From Limnobacter sp. (lineage in GTDB: Bacteria > Pseudomonadota > Gammaproteobacteria > Burkholderiales > Burkholderiaceae_B): a stretch of DNA of 18,789 nt. Both the position numbers and the translations under genes were made by a program. Shown one piece after another: positions 1-8,816 of this stretch; the first letter of the stretch is position 1, and each line of letters starts with the position of its first letter. The notes beneath the pieces were generated by a model. It did no database searches and was not told the DNA's origin. It worked only from the letters and a program-made list of their open reading frames with translations. The DNA is taken from contig JAAURO010000004.1 of NCBI GenBank assembly GCA_012032215.1, positions 1 through 18,789 of the forward strand. The letters run 5' to 3'.

Positions 1-84
1 TTCCAGCGGCCGCTAGTCTGTGTGTAAGCTGTCGAGTAAGCCGAGTGTTTAGCAGAATTTCTGCGCTGAAGAAAGGAATTTAAA
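1..84 (+). promoter_or_regulatory. rpsG upstream/leader segment
   Basis: This is non-coding sequence ahead of rpsG. The upstream neighbour in this cluster is normally rpsL, but no S12 C-terminus is readable here, so the rpsL-rpsG gap is at least 84 bases. A small hairpin, GCAGA-att-TCTGC, lies at 52-64, just before the purine-rich ribosome binding site (AAGGA, 74-78). In E. coli the rpsL-rpsG gap carries the S7 translational repressor site. A similar role here is only inferred from position. Confidence 0.35.
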
Positions 85-555
85 ATGCCACGTCGTCGCG
101 AAGTCCCCAAAAGAGAAATTCTTCCCGATCCCAAGTTTCACAGCACCGAGCTGGCCAAGTTCATGAACGTTATTATGCTTTCGGGCAAAAAAGCGGTGGC
201 CGAGCGCATTATCTACGGTGCCCTTGAAAACATCGAGAAAAAGGCAGGTAAAGACGCTCTGGAAGTGTTTACCAATGCGGTCACCAATGTAAAGCCCGTG
301 GTTGAGGTTAAATCTCGCCGTGTGGGTGGCGCGAACTACCAGGTTCCGGTGGAAGTTCGGCCCTCACGCCGTTTGGCATTGGCCATGCGCTGGATTCGCG
401 AGGCCGCGAAAAAACGCAGTGAAAAATCCATGGATCTGCGTTTGGCAGGTGAACTGTTAGAGGCGGCAGAAGGTCGTGGTGGTGCTATGAAGAAGCGCGA
501 TGAAGTTCACCGTATGGCTGAAGCCAACAAGGCATTCTCGCACTTCCGTTTCTAA
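85..555 (+). CDS. rpsG: 30S ribosomal protein S7
   Basis: S7 is a primary 16S rRNA-binding protein that nucleates assembly of the 30S head and lines the E site near the decoding centre. The 156-residue product has the family's usual length. It begins [16 protein letters not shown] and carries the conserved segments [12 protein letters not shown] and [13 protein letters not shown]. The ATG at 85 is preceded by GAAAGGA at good spacing. fusA follows after 19 bases, including a T8 run, as in other str operons. In E. coli S7 represses its own operon; here that is only inferred. The frame is intact and codon use is ordinary for the window. Confidence 0.98.
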   Translation: MPRRREVPKREILPDPKFHSTELAKFMNVIMLSGKKAVAERIIYGALENIEKKAGKDALEVFTNAVTNVKPVVEVKSRRVGGANYQVPVEVRPSRRLALAMRWIREAAKKRSEKSMDLRLAGELLEAAEGRGGAMKKRDEVHRMAEANKAFSHFRF

Positions 556-574
556 ATTTTTTTTGGAGTATCAA

Positions 575-2675
575 ATGGCTCGCAAGACGCCTCTTGAGCG
601 ATATCGTAATATTGGTATTTCTGCGCACATTGACGCAGGAAAAACCACCACCACCGAGCGTATTCTTTTTTATACGGGCGTTAGTCACAAAATTGGTGAA
701 GTGCATGATGGCGCAGCTACCATGGACTGGATGGAGCAGGAGCAGGAACGAGGTATTACCATTACCTCAGCGGCTACTACCTGCTTCTGGAAGGGCATGG
801 ATATGGGGCATGAAGAGCACCGTATCAACATCATTGACACACCTGGACACGTTGACTTCACCATTGAGGTAGAGCGCTCCATGCGTGTGCTGGATGGTGC
901 CTGCATGGTGTACTGTGCGGTGGGCGGGGTTCAGCCTCAGTCTGAAACCGTATGGCGTCAGGCCAACAAGTACCGCGTGCCCCGCTTGGCTTTGTTAACA
1001 AGATGGACCGTACCGGCGCAAACTTCTTTAAGGTGTTCGAGCAGATGAAACTTCGTCTGCGCGCAAACCCCGTGCCCATGCAGGTGCCTATCGGCGCTGA
1101 AGAAAACTTCAAGGGCGTGGTCGATTTGGTAAAAATGAAGGCGATCTGGTGGGACGAAGCCAGTCAGGGTATGAAGTTTGAATACGGCGAAATACCAGCT
1201 GAACTGAAAGCAGATTGTCAGAAGTGGCGTGAGTACATGCTCGAAGCTGCTGCTGAGTCCAATGAAGATCTCATGAACGAATATCTTGAAAACGGCGATC
1301 TCTCAGAAGCGCAAATCAAGCATGGTATTCGCCAGCGCACCATCGGCGGAGAAATTCAGCCCATGTTCTGCGGGTCTGCTTTTAAAAACAAGGGTGTTCA
1401 GGCCATGCTGGATGCGGTCATTGATTACATGCCCTCGCCTCTGGATGTGCCTCCTGTTGAAGGTTTCGACGAAGACGAAGAGCGGGCTACCCGCAAGGCA
1501 AGTGATGAAGAAAAATTTTCTGCCTTGGCTTTCAAGCTGATGACCGATCCTTTTGTTGGTCAGCTTACGTTCATTCGCGTGTACTCGGGTGTGGTCAACA
1601 AAGGTGACTTTGTGTACAACCCGGTTAAAGGGAAAAAAGAGCGCATTGGCCGTATTGTTCAAATGCATGCCAACTCACGTGAAGAGATTGATGTGCTGCA
1701 CGCCGGTGATATTGCGGCTTGTGTGGGCTTAAAAGAAGTGACAACAGGCGAAACGCTGTGCGCCATTGATGCAAAATAACGCTTGAGCGCATGGAGTTTC
1801 CAGAGCCCGTGATTTCTCAGGCGGTAGAGCCGAAATCCAAAGGTGACCAGGAAAGAATGAGTCTGGCTCTGGGGCGCCTGGCTCAGGAAGATCCTTCTTT
1901 CCGCGTGCGCACCGATGAAGAATCAGGGCAAACCATTATTTCTGGTATGGGCGAACTCCACCTGGAAATTCTGGTAGATCGCATGAAGCGTGAATTCAAC
2001 GTAGAGGCCAATGTGGGCAAGCCACAGGTGGCATATCGCGAAACCATTCGCGCCACTGTTACCGATGTCGAAGGCAAGTTTGTCCGGCAATCTGGCGGTC
2101 GTGGGCAATATGGTCACGTAGTGCTGCGCGTAGAGCCCAATGAAATGGGCAAGGGTTTCGAGTTTCTCGATGAAATCAAGGGTGGTGTGGTTCCTCGCGA
2201 ATACATTCCTGCGGTACAGAAAGGCATCGAAGAGGCGCTCACTTCCGGCGTGATTGCGGGCTACCCTGTTGTTGATGTGAAGGCGGCGCTGCACTTTGGT
2301 TCCTACCACGATGTTGACTCCAACGAAAACGCATTTAAAATCGCGGGTTCCATGGCTTTCAAGGAAGGCATGCGCAGGGCAAAGCCCGTGCTGCTCGAAC
2401 CCATGATGGCTGTGGAAGTAGAGTCCCCTGAAGATTTTGCGGGTACCGTAATGGGAGACTTGTCTTCACGCCGTGGCATGCTTCAAGGCATGGACGACAT
2501 TCCAGGTGGTGGTAAATCTATCAAGGCAGAAGTGCCGCTTGCTGAAATGTTTGGTTATTCCACTACGCTGCGCTCACTCACACAGGGTCGCGCAACGTAT
2601 TCCATGGAATTTAAACACTATTCAGAAGCACCGAAAAGTGTTGCAGACGCCGTAGTTAGCGCTCGTGGTAAATAA
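575..2675 (+). CDS. fusA: Elongation factor G (frame broken twice)
   Basis: EF-G is the GTPase that drives translocation of tRNA and mRNA and, with RRF, ribosome recycling. The start is the ATG at 575 after TTGGAG. Visible motifs are the P-loop AHIDAGKT (residues 17-24), RGITI (59-63) and DTPGHVD (88-94); NKMD follows the first break. The frame is lost at 991-993, where one T appears to be missing from a T4 run (restoring RLAFVNKMD). It is lost again at 1773-1776, where one A is missing from an A5 run (restoring [16 protein letters not shown]). With both bases restored the product is 700 residues, the normal EF-G length, ending SARGK. Both fragments on each side of the breaks are perfectly conserved EF-G, so error is more likely than decay. 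tuf follows after 41 bases. Confidence 0.96.
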
Positions 2676-2716
2676 TTAATTTCACTGAACAATTTGACCG
2701 AATTTGAGGTAATAGA

Positions 2717-3910
2717 ATGGCAAAAGGAAAGTTTGAGCGGAACAAGCCGCACGTAAACGTAGGAACAATAGGTCACGTAGACCACGGCAAGACCACGCTA
2801 ACGGCAGCCATCACCACAGTGCTGGCCCGCCTGAGCGGCAGTGGAGAAGCCCGGGGTTACGACCAGATAGACGCCGCGCCCGAAGAAAAAGCGCGCGGCA
2901 TCACGATCAACACGGCCCACGTAGAATACGAAACAGCCAGTCGGCACTACGCCCACGTAGACTGCCCCGGCCACGCCGACTACGTCAAAAACATGATCAC
3001 AGGCGCCGCCCAAATGGACGGAGCCATATTGGTGTGCTCAGCGGCCGACGGCCCCATGCCCCAAACACGCGAACACATTCTGCTCGCCCGGCAGGTAGGA
3101 GTCCCCTACATCATCGTATTTTTGAACAAATGCGACATGGTAGACGACGAAGAACTGCTCGAACTCGTCGAAATGGAAGTGCGCGAACTACTCACCTCCT
3201 ACGACTTCCCCGGCGACGACGTCCCCATCATCAAAGGCTCAGCCAAACTCGCCCTTGAAGGCGACACAGGCGAACTGGGCGAAGGCGCCATCAAACAACT
3301 CGCCGAAGCCCTCGACAGCTACATCCCCACCCCCGAACGCGCAGTAGACGGCGCCTTCCTCCTGCCCATCGAAGACGTATTCTCGATTTCAGGCCGAGGC
3401 ACCGTAGTCACAGGCAGGATTGAACGCGGCATCGTCAAAGTGGGCGAAGAAATCGAAATTGTCGGCATCAAAGACACCGTCAAAACGATCTGCACCGGCG
3501 TAGAAATGTTCCGCAAACTGCTTGACCAAGGTCAAGCAGGCGACAACGTAGGAGTCCTGCTACGCGGCACCAAACGGGAAGACGTAGAGCGCGGCCAAGT
3601 GTTGGCCAAGCCAGGTTCAATCACCCCGCACACCGACTTCAACGCCGAAGTGTATGTACTGTCCAAAGAAGAAGGAGGGCGGCACACCCCATTTTTTAGC
3701 AACTACCGCCCCCAGTTTTACTTCCGCACAACCGACGTCACAGGCTCAATCAGCCTGCCCGCGGACAAGGAAATGGTACTGCCTGGCGACAACGTAGCCA
3801 TTCAAGTAGCACTGATAGCCCCAATCGCCATGGAAGAAGGCCTGCGCTTCGCGATACGCGAAGGCGGCCGTACCGTGGGTGCGGGTGTCGTTGCCAAAAT
3901 TACGAAGTAA
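2717..3910 (+). CDS. tuf: Elongation factor Tu
   Basis: EF-Tu is the GTPase that delivers aminoacyl-tRNA to the ribosomal A site. At 397 residues it is slightly longer than the E. coli protein. It shows GHVDHGKT (19-26), RGIT (60-63), DCPGH (82-86), NKCD (137-140) and SAK (175-177). The stretch after the first helix, [16 protein letters not shown], is one residue longer than E. coli EF-Tu. The start follows GAGGTAATAG. Codon use is striking: in the first 100 codons I count third bases C 48, A 26, G 21, T 5. rplB, over 100 codons from 6173, gives T 38, G 31, C 22, A 9. The last 14 codons return to the neighbours' style. Betaproteobacteria usually carry a second tuf near secE, so gene conversion is possible. 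A terminator-like hairpin follows. Confidence 0.98.
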   Translation: MAKGKFERNKPHVNVGTIGHVDHGKTTLTAAITTVLARLSGSGEARGYDQIDAAPEEKARGITINTAHVEYETASRHYAHVDCPGHADYVKNMITGAAQMDGAILVCSAADGPMPQTREHILLARQVGVPYIIVFLNKCDMVDDEELLELVEMEVRELLTSYDFPGDDVPIIKGSAKLALEGDTGELGEGAIKQLAEALDSYIPTPERAVDGAFLLPIEDVFSISGRGTVVTGRIERGIVKVGEEIEIVGIKDTVKTICTGVEMFRKLLDQGQAGDNVGVLLRGTKREDVERGQVLAKPGSITPHTDFNAEVYVLSKEEGGRHTPFFSNYRPQFYFRTTDVTGSISLPADKEMVLPGDNVAIQVALIAPIAMEEGLRFAIREGGRTVGAGVVAKITK

Positions 3911-3935
3911 TTAAAGTTTAAAAACTGCATTGCGG

Positions 3936-3962
3936 CCAGCGTCAACTTGGCGCTGGGATTTT
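3936..3962 (+). terminator. Probable intrinsic terminator after tuf
   Basis: A 9-bp stem (CCAGCGTCA paired with TGGCGCTGG, one G-T pair, loop ACT) starts 26 bases after the tuf stop and is followed by GATTTT. The T run is short, so it may terminate only partly or attenuate read-through from str into the S10 genes. Confidence 0.6.
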
Positions 3963-4015
3963 AACTGGGAAGTGCTCTATGCAGGGGCTTGCCCATTGGC
4001 TCTTTGGGAAACATG

Positions 4016-4328
4016 ATGAAAAAAGCAAAAAATTCGGATTCGCCTTAAGGCGTTTGATTACAAACTGATTGATCAATCAGCGCTTGAGATTGTAGATACC
4101 GCGAAAAGAACAGGTGCCGTGGTAAAAGGCCCGGTGCCTTTGCCAACACGCATGAAGCGTTTTGATATTTTGCGCTCTCCCCATGTTAATAAATCCTCAA
4201 GGGATCAGTTCGAAATTCGTACCCACCAGCGTTTGATGGACATCGTTGACCCAACGGACAAAACTGTGGACGCGCTCATGAAGCTGGATCTGCCAGCGGG
4301 TGTAGACGTAGAAATCAAGTTGCAATAA
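4016..4328 (+). CDS. rpsJ: 30S ribosomal protein S10 (frame broken near start)
   Basis: S10 is a 30S head protein and, as NusE, a partner of NusB and NusG in transcription antitermination. From 4032 the frame reads [20 protein letters not shown] and continues without a break to KLQ and the stop, matching the whole family. Upstream the only sensible starts are ATG codons at 4013 and 4016, which lie one frame off. Removing one A from either A6 run (4019-4024 or 4027-4032) joins them and gives 103 residues, the length of E. coli S10, beginning about [10 protein letters not shown]. The Shine-Dalgarno is weak (GGGAA at 4006-4010). A later start would lose the first conserved strand, so the indel explanation is preferred. 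The gene is separated from tuf by a terminator and from rplC by a 193-base leader. Confidence 0.93.
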
Positions 4329-4384
4329 AAATCCCTATTAGGTGGCAAAGTCGAAAAATTAGTTGCAAAAAGTGGTTAAACATC

Positions 4385-4413
4385 TTGCATCCACAGTTAA
4401 TCTGCGTTAGTAT
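4385..4413 (+). promoter_or_regulatory. Putative sigma70 promoter for rplC
   Basis: TTGCAT (4385-4390) and TAGTAT (4408-4413) are 17 bases apart in the rpsJ-rplC gap. The boxes are only moderate matches, but the spacer motif GTTAAT and the GGCT just past the -10 box recur at nearly the same offsets in the promoter ahead of rplN, which supports function. Confidence 0.5.
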
Positions 4414-4521
4414 TCTCGGCTTGCCTGAAGGGCGAGATTAAAAAGAATTCTGGAGGTCCTCCATTGGGGGCTTCTGAAAGTTAATGTCATCCGGCCAATC
4501 GTAGCCGGAATTGGAGAGATT
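4414..4521 (+). promoter_or_regulatory. rplC leader with hairpin and spare Shine-Dalgarno
   Basis: This is the untranslated stretch between the putative promoter and rplC. It holds the palindrome GGAGGTCCTCC (4452-4462). It also holds a 6-bp stem, TCCGGC/GCCGGA with an 8-base loop (4490-4509), directly before the rplC ribosome binding site GGAGAG (4513-4518). The GGAGG is spaced 7 bases from a TTG that opens a six-codon frame (4464-4484, MGASES). CTCC at 4459-4462 could instead pair with the rplC binding site. A translational control role is inferred only. Confidence 0.4.
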
Positions 4522-5201
4522 ATGAGTCTTGAAAGCCGCAATGGCCATAAGACAGGTCACAAGCTTGGCCTGATCGGGCGCAAGGTTGGCATGACACGCA
4601 TATTTTCCGAGGCAGGGGTTTCTATTCCTGTAACGGTGGTCGATGTGTCTTCAAACCGTGTAGCGCAACTCAAAAGCATGGAAACAGACGGCTATGTGGC
4701 TGTTCAGTTGGCCTATGGTTCGAAAAAAGCATCACGTGTTTCAAAGGCGCAGGCGGGGCACTGTGCAAAAGCCTCCATCGAAGCTGCGTCAAGTCTGGCT
4801 GAGTTTCGTGTTACTTCAGAAAAGGCTTCTGAGCTTGAGGTTGGCAAGCCTGTGAGTGCAGACGTTTTCGAAGCTGGGCAAAAAGTGGACGTGAGTGGCG
4901 TTTCTCTTGGTAAAGGGTTTAGTGGTGCGATTAAGCGTCACAACTTCTCCTCTCAGCGTGCGTCCCACGGTAACTCGGTGTCCCACAATGCCCCCGGTTC
5001 AATCGGTATGGCGCAAGATCCCGGTCGCGTGTTCCCTGGTAAAAAATGGCTGGTCAATACGGGAATGTAAAGAAAACAGTCCAAAATCTGGAAGTGGTTC
5101 GCGTGGATACGGAGCGTGGTCTTCTTTTGATTAAAGGCGCTGTTCCTGGGTACAAAGGCGGGGAGCTTATTGTTAAGCCCGCTGTTAAGGCCAAGGCTTA
5201 A
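4522..5201 (+). CDS. rplC: 50S ribosomal protein L3 (frame broken)
   Basis: L3 is an early-assembly 50S protein that binds 23S rRNA and reaches toward the peptidyl transferase centre. The upstream part reads through [33 protein letters not shown] and [10 protein letters not shown]. The frame then breaks in the A6 run at 5041-5046, where A7 is expected. With that base restored it continues [20 protein letters not shown] to VKAKA, giving 226 residues. The N-terminus carries about ten residues ([14 protein letters not shown]) before the usual LGLIGRKVG start, an extension I recall from some Burkholderiales such as Bordetella. The glutamine of the GQ motif that is methylated in E. coli L3 is present after the break. 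rplD begins 10 bases on. Confidence 0.96.
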
Positions 5202-5211
5202 GGGGATTCGG

Positions 5212-5832
5212 ATGAAGCTGAAAGTACTAAACATGTCTGGTCAATCCGACAACACGGTAGAGGTTTCTGATGTGGTGTTCGGTCGTGAATACAACGAACC
5301 TCTGATTCACCAGTTGGTTGTGGCATACCAGGCGAATGCGCGTCAAGGTACGCGTGCTCAAAAAGAGCGTTCCGAAGTGCGTGCTTCAACACGTAAACCT
5401 TGGCGTCAAAAAGGAACGGGCCGTGCGCGTGTGGGCATGGTCTCCAGTCCTCTGTGGCGTGGGGGTGGTCGGATTTTCCCGAACCGTCCCGATGAGAATT
5501 TTGCCCAAAAGTTGAACAAGAAAATGTATCGCGCCGGTGTCTGCTCAATTCTCTCCCAGTTGGGTCGCGAAGAGCGTCTTGTGGTGGTAGATAGCTTCGA
5601 CGTAGATGCACCAAAAACCAAGGTGCTGCATGATCGGTTCAAGCAAATGGGTCTTGAGTCCGTGCTGGTTATTGTGGATGAAGTCAGTGAGAATCTTTAT
5701 CTGGCTTCTCGCAATCTGCAGCATGTGGCCGTGGTTGAGCCTCGTTATGCCGATCCGCTTTCACTGATTCACTACGGAAAAGTGGTTGTCACTCGTGCTG
5801 CTCTTGAAAAACTCCAGGAGATGTTTGCATGA
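5212..5832 (+). CDS. rplD: 50S ribosomal protein L4
   Basis: L4 binds 23S rRNA domain I, and its extended loop forms part of the exit-tunnel constriction. In E. coli it also represses the S10 operon at transcription and translation. The product is 206 residues from the ATG at 5212, preceded by AGGGGATTCGG. The tunnel loop is visible as [14 protein letters not shown] followed by [13 protein letters not shown], both highly conserved, and the C-terminal domain contains [17 protein letters not shown] longer in-frame reading from 5170 would overlap rplC and has no family support. The stop overlaps the rplW start by four bases (ATGA), indicating translational coupling. Whether the 4414-4521 leader is an L4 target cannot be told from sequence. 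Confidence 0.98.
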   Translation: MKLKVLNMSGQSDNTVEVSDVVFGREYNEPLIHQLVVAYQANARQGTRAQKERSEVRASTRKPWRQKGTGRARVGMVSSPLWRGGGRIFPNRPDENFAQKLNKKMYRAGVCSILSQLGREERLVVVDSFDVDAPKTKVLHDRFKQMGLESVLVIVDEVSENLYLASRNLQHVAVVEPRYADPLSLIHYGKVVVTRAALEKLQEMFA

Positions 5833-6125
5833 ATAACCAGCGTCTGATGAAAATTCTGCTTGCTCCGATTGTGTCTGAAAAAAGCACTATGCTTGCAGAA
5901 AAGCACGAACAAATTGCTTTTAAAGTGGTGTCTGATGCCACCAAGGTGGAAATAAAGGCTGCTGTTGAGTTTTTGTTCAAAGTAGAGGTAAAGGCGGTAC
6001 GCGTAGTCAACCGACTCGGGAAACAAAAGCGTTTCGGCCGTTTCATGGGTAAGCGTTCAGATGTGCGTAAAGCGTATGTTTCGCTAAAGCCTGGTCAAGA
6101 AATTAACTTTGCGGAGGCGGTGTAA
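5829..6125 (+). CDS. rplW: 50S ribosomal protein L23
   Basis: L23 sits at the exit-tunnel mouth and is the docking site for trigger factor and SRP. The 98-residue product has the conserved [17 protein letters not shown] start region and ends with the KPGQEINF segment. An ATG at 5829 overlaps the rplD stop. A second in-frame ATG (5847, MKILLAP) is possible, but betaproteobacterial L23 commonly starts with a short NNxRLM stretch, so the first is chosen. The loop [14 protein letters not shown] matches the rRNA-binding hairpin. rplB starts one base after the stop. Confidence 0.97.
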   Translation: MNNQRLMKILLAPIVSEKSTMLAEKHEQIAFKVVSDATKVEIKAAVEFLFKVEVKAVRVVNRLGKQKRFGRFMGKRSDVRKAYVSLKPGQEINFAEAV

Positions 6126-6126
6126 A

Positions 6127-6955
6127 ATGCCACTTCAAAAATTAAAGCCGACCCTCTCCTGGTCGCCGTGGAATGGTGAAGGTGGTTCACCCTCATCTGC
6201 ACAAGGGGGCCCCGCACGGTCCGTTGCTCGAAAAAAAGACTAAAACGGCTGGTCGTAACAACAATGGCCGCATTACTACGCGGCACATGGGTGGTGGGCA
6301 CAAACAGCACTACCGTCTGGTGGATTTTAAGCGTACCAAAGACGGTATTCCTGCCAAGGTGGAAACCATTGAGTACGATCCGAACCGTACCGCACACATT
6401 GCATTGATTTGTTATGCCGATGGTGAGCGTGCTTATATTATTGCGCCACGTGGTCTGCAGGTTGGTCAGCAGTTGCACAATGGTTCAGAGGCGCCAATCA
6501 AGATAGGCAACACTTTGCCTATCCGCAATATTCCGGTGGGTACTACTGTGCATTGCATTGAAATGTTGCCAGGAAAGGGTGCGCAGTTGGCCCGTTCGGC
6601 AGGTGGGTCAGCCATGTTGCTTGCCCGTGATGGTGTCTACGCTCAGATGCGTTTGCGCTCGGGTGAGATTCGCCGTGTGCACGTTGAATGCCGTGCCACT
6701 ATTGGCGAGGTTTCCAACGAGGAAAACAGCTTGCGCAAAGTGGGTAAGGCTGGCGCAACACGTTGGAAGGGTATACGTCCTACGGTTCGTGGTGTGGCCA
6801 TGAATCCGGTTGACCATCCTCACGGTGGTGGTGAAGGCCGTACCGGTGAGGCGCGTGCTCCAGTTAGTCCATGGGGCACTCCATGCAAAGGCTATCGTAC
6901 GCGCAGAAACAAGCGCACTACATCAATGATTATTCAGCGTCGCCACAAGCGCTAA
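6127..6955 (+). CDS. rplB: 50S ribosomal protein L2 (frame broken near start)
   Basis: L2 is needed for subunit association and peptidyl-transferase activity. The ATG at 6127 opens MPLQKLKPT, then the frame is lost at 6152-6154, where CCC seems to stand for CC. Dropping one C restores [18 protein letters not shown] and a 275-residue protein. An ATG at 6173 lies in the correct frame but is internal (GMVKV) and would remove the conserved N-terminus. The C-terminal domain has [15 protein letters not shown], containing the histidine known in E. coli (H229) to be important for activity, and ends RRHKR. rpsS follows after 15 bases. Confidence 0.96.
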
Positions 6956-6970
6956 GTGAGGTAAGAAACA

Positions 6971-7246
6971 ATGTCACGTTCTCTTAAAAAAGGTCCATTT
7001 TGCGACGCTCACTTGATTAAAAAAGTTGAGGCGGCGGTTGCAAGCAAAGACAAGCGCCCAATTAAAACTTGGTCGCGTCGTTCAACGGTTCTGCCAGAGT
7101 TTATTGGTTTAACCATCGCGGTACACAATGGGCGTCAGCATGTCCCTGTGTATATCAATGAAAACATGGTCGGTCACAAGCTTGGTGAATTTGCGCTTAC
7201 GCGTACTTTCAAGGGTCACGCGGCAGATCGTAAGGCCAAAAGGTAA
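6971..7246 (+). CDS. rpsS: 30S ribosomal protein S19
   Basis: S19 forms a complex with S13 in the 30S head and contacts the A-site finger bridge and tRNA. The 91-residue product shows the family blocks [31 protein letters not shown] and [15 protein letters not shown]. The binding site is GTGAGGTAAG before the ATG. It lies between rplB and rplV in the standard S10 order, 9 bases before rplV. The frame is intact. Confidence 0.98.
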   Translation: MSRSLKKGPFCDAHLIKKVEAAVASKDKRPIKTWSRRSTVLPEFIGLTIAVHNGRQHVPVYINENMVGHKLGEFALTRTFKGHAADRKAKR

Positions 7247-7255
7247 GGGATAGTC

Positions 7256-7585
7256 ATGGAAACTCGTGCTGTTTTGAAGGGCGTTCGCCTATCACCCCAA
7301 AGAGGTCGAATGGTTGCTGATTTGATCCGTGGCAAAAAGGTTGAGCAGGCATTGAATATTCTCTCTTTTGCACCGCAGAAAAGTGCTTTCATCGTAAAAA
7401 AAGTGCTTGAAAGTGCAATTGCGAATGCCGAGCACAACGATGGTGCTGATGTCGATGAATTACGCGTCAAAACCATTTATGTCGAAGAGGGACCTGTACT
7501 CAAGCGTTTCACTGCTCGCGCCAAAGGCCGTGGCAACCGTATCACAAAGAAAACCAGTCACGTCTACGTGACTGTGGGTAACTGA
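7256..7585 (+). CDS. rplV: 50S ribosomal protein L22
   Basis: L22 binds all 23S rRNA domains, and its beta-hairpin lines the exit tunnel opposite L4, where macrolide resistance changes map. The product is 109 residues, typical length. Recognisable segments are [29 protein letters not shown] and the tunnel hairpin, with [18 protein letters not shown] followed by [10 protein letters not shown]. The hairpin shows no obvious insertion or deletion. rpsC begins 9 bases downstream. Confidence 0.98.
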   Translation: METRAVLKGVRLSPQRGRMVADLIRGKKVEQALNILSFAPQKSAFIVKKVLESAIANAEHNDGADVDELRVKTIYVEEGPVLKRFTARAKGRGNRITKKTSHVYVTVGN

Positions 7586-7594
7586 GGGGGTTTC

Positions 7595-8384
7595 ATGGGT
7601 CAGAAAATTAACCCAACCGGTTTTCGTCTCGCGGTTTCCCGCAATTGGGCGTCACGCTGGTATGCATCAAATCGTGAATTCTCCAAGATGCTTCTTGAGG
7701 ACATTCAGGTTCGTGGTTATCTGAAGAAAAAGCTGAAAAATGCTTCAGTCGCGCGTGTTCTGATAGAACGCCCGGCAAAAATGCACGTGTCACAATTTAC
7801 TCAGCAGGCCTCGGCCGTAGTAAATTGGCAAGAAAAGGTGAAGATATAGAGTTGCTGAAGCGCGACTTACAAAAGCTGGTGGGCGTGCCGGTGCATGTCA
7901 ATATTGAAGAAGTTCGCAAGCCTGAAATTGATGCGCAACTCATCGCCGATAATATTGCGCAGCAATTGGAGCGCCGGATTATGTTCCGTCGTGCCATGAA
8001 GCGTGCCATGCAAAATGCGATGAGAATGGGTGCGCAAGGCATTAAAATTATGTCATCCGGCCGTTTAAATGGCATTGAAATCGCACGTACTGAGTGGTAC
8101 CGAGAAGGTCGTGTGCCTTTGCATACACTTCGTGCGGACATCGATTACGCCACTGCAGAGGCTGCAACCACCTACGGCATTATTGGTATCAAAGTGTGGG
8201 TCTACAAAGGAGACACTCTTGGTCGTGCTGATGGGGGTGCTGTTGTTGCTCCGACCGAAGAAAAGAGGAGCGCCGTCCTCGTCGCCCGGCTGGTAAGGCT
8301 GGTGCTGGACCGAGACGTGCGCGTAAAGCTGATGCAGCAAGCGGATCAAAAGAGGAGTCTGCTGGCTCCTCTGGTGAACAGTAA
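7595..8384 (+). CDS. rpsC: 30S ribosomal protein S3 (several frame disruptions)
   Basis: S3 has an N-terminal KH domain and lines the mRNA entry channel with S4 and S5, contributing to mRNA unwinding. Starting at ATG 7595 it reads [20 protein letters not shown] to IERPAK. One A is missing from an A6 run at 7777-7781, after which NARVTIY resumes. From 7805 to 7838 the expected KH loop RPGVVIGKKG appears as [11 protein letters not shown], explained by about five one-base indels that sum to one extra codon. The core then reads normally ([36 protein letters not shown]). A further A is missing at 8261-8264. The shifted frame gives a basic, low-complexity tail ([20 protein letters not shown]), as expected for beta S3, ending GEQ at 8384. 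The unshifted frame runs four bases further with a tail unlike S3. Confidence 0.95.
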
Positions 8385-8397
8385 TTAGGAGTGCGTG

Positions 8398-8814
8398 ATG
8401 CTACAACCAAAGCGCCGTAAATACAGAAAAGAGCACAAAGGTAGAAATACTGGTTTGGCTACTCGGGGTGCCAGCGTGGCTTTCGGTGAATTCGGCTTGA
8501 AATCTACAGGACGTGGTCGTTTGACGGCACGCCAAATCGAGTCTGCTCGTCGTGCCATGGTCCGCCATATAAAGCGTGGTGGCAAAATCTGGATTCGCGT
8601 GTTTCCGGATAAGCCAATTACCAACAAGCCTGCAGAGGTGCGTATGGGTAACGGCAAGGGCAACGTTGAGTTTTATGTGGCTGAAATTCAGCCAGGAAAA
8701 GTGCTGTACGAAATGGATGGCGTAACAGAAAAGCTGGCCAGAGAAGCGTTTCGCTTGGCTGCTGCCAAACTGCCTATGCCAACCGTTTTTGTAACGCGTC
8801 AAATCGGAGGCTGA
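8398..8814 (+). CDS. rplP: 50S ribosomal protein L16
   Basis: L16 sits by the A site of the 50S subunit and helps position the acceptor stem of A-site tRNA. The 138-residue product begins [17 protein letters not shown] and contains [32 protein letters not shown] and MGNGKGN, all diagnostic. A GTG at 8395 directly before the ATG is in frame, but the ATG at 8398 gives the family's MLQPKR start with TAGGAG seven bases upstream. The stop is followed after two bases by rpmC. Confidence 0.98.
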   Translation: MLQPKRRKYRKEHKGRNTGLATRGASVAFGEFGLKSTGRGRLTARQIESARRAMVRHIKRGGKIWIRVFPDKPITNKPAEVRMGNGKGNVEFYVAEIQPGKVLYEMDGVTEKLAREAFRLAAAKLPMPTVFVTRQIGG

Positions 8815-8816
8815 AT

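Noticed and set aside
6..13. GCGGCCGC (NotI site) at the left edge, possibly a vector junction
   Set aside because: The flanking bases show no recognisable vector sequence, and an 8-base palindrome alone is weak evidence.
3979..4068. 29-codon frame starting MQGLAHWLFGKH upstream of and overlapping rpsJ
   Set aside because: It has no ribosome binding site, overlaps conserved rpsJ codons in another frame and matches nothing known to me.
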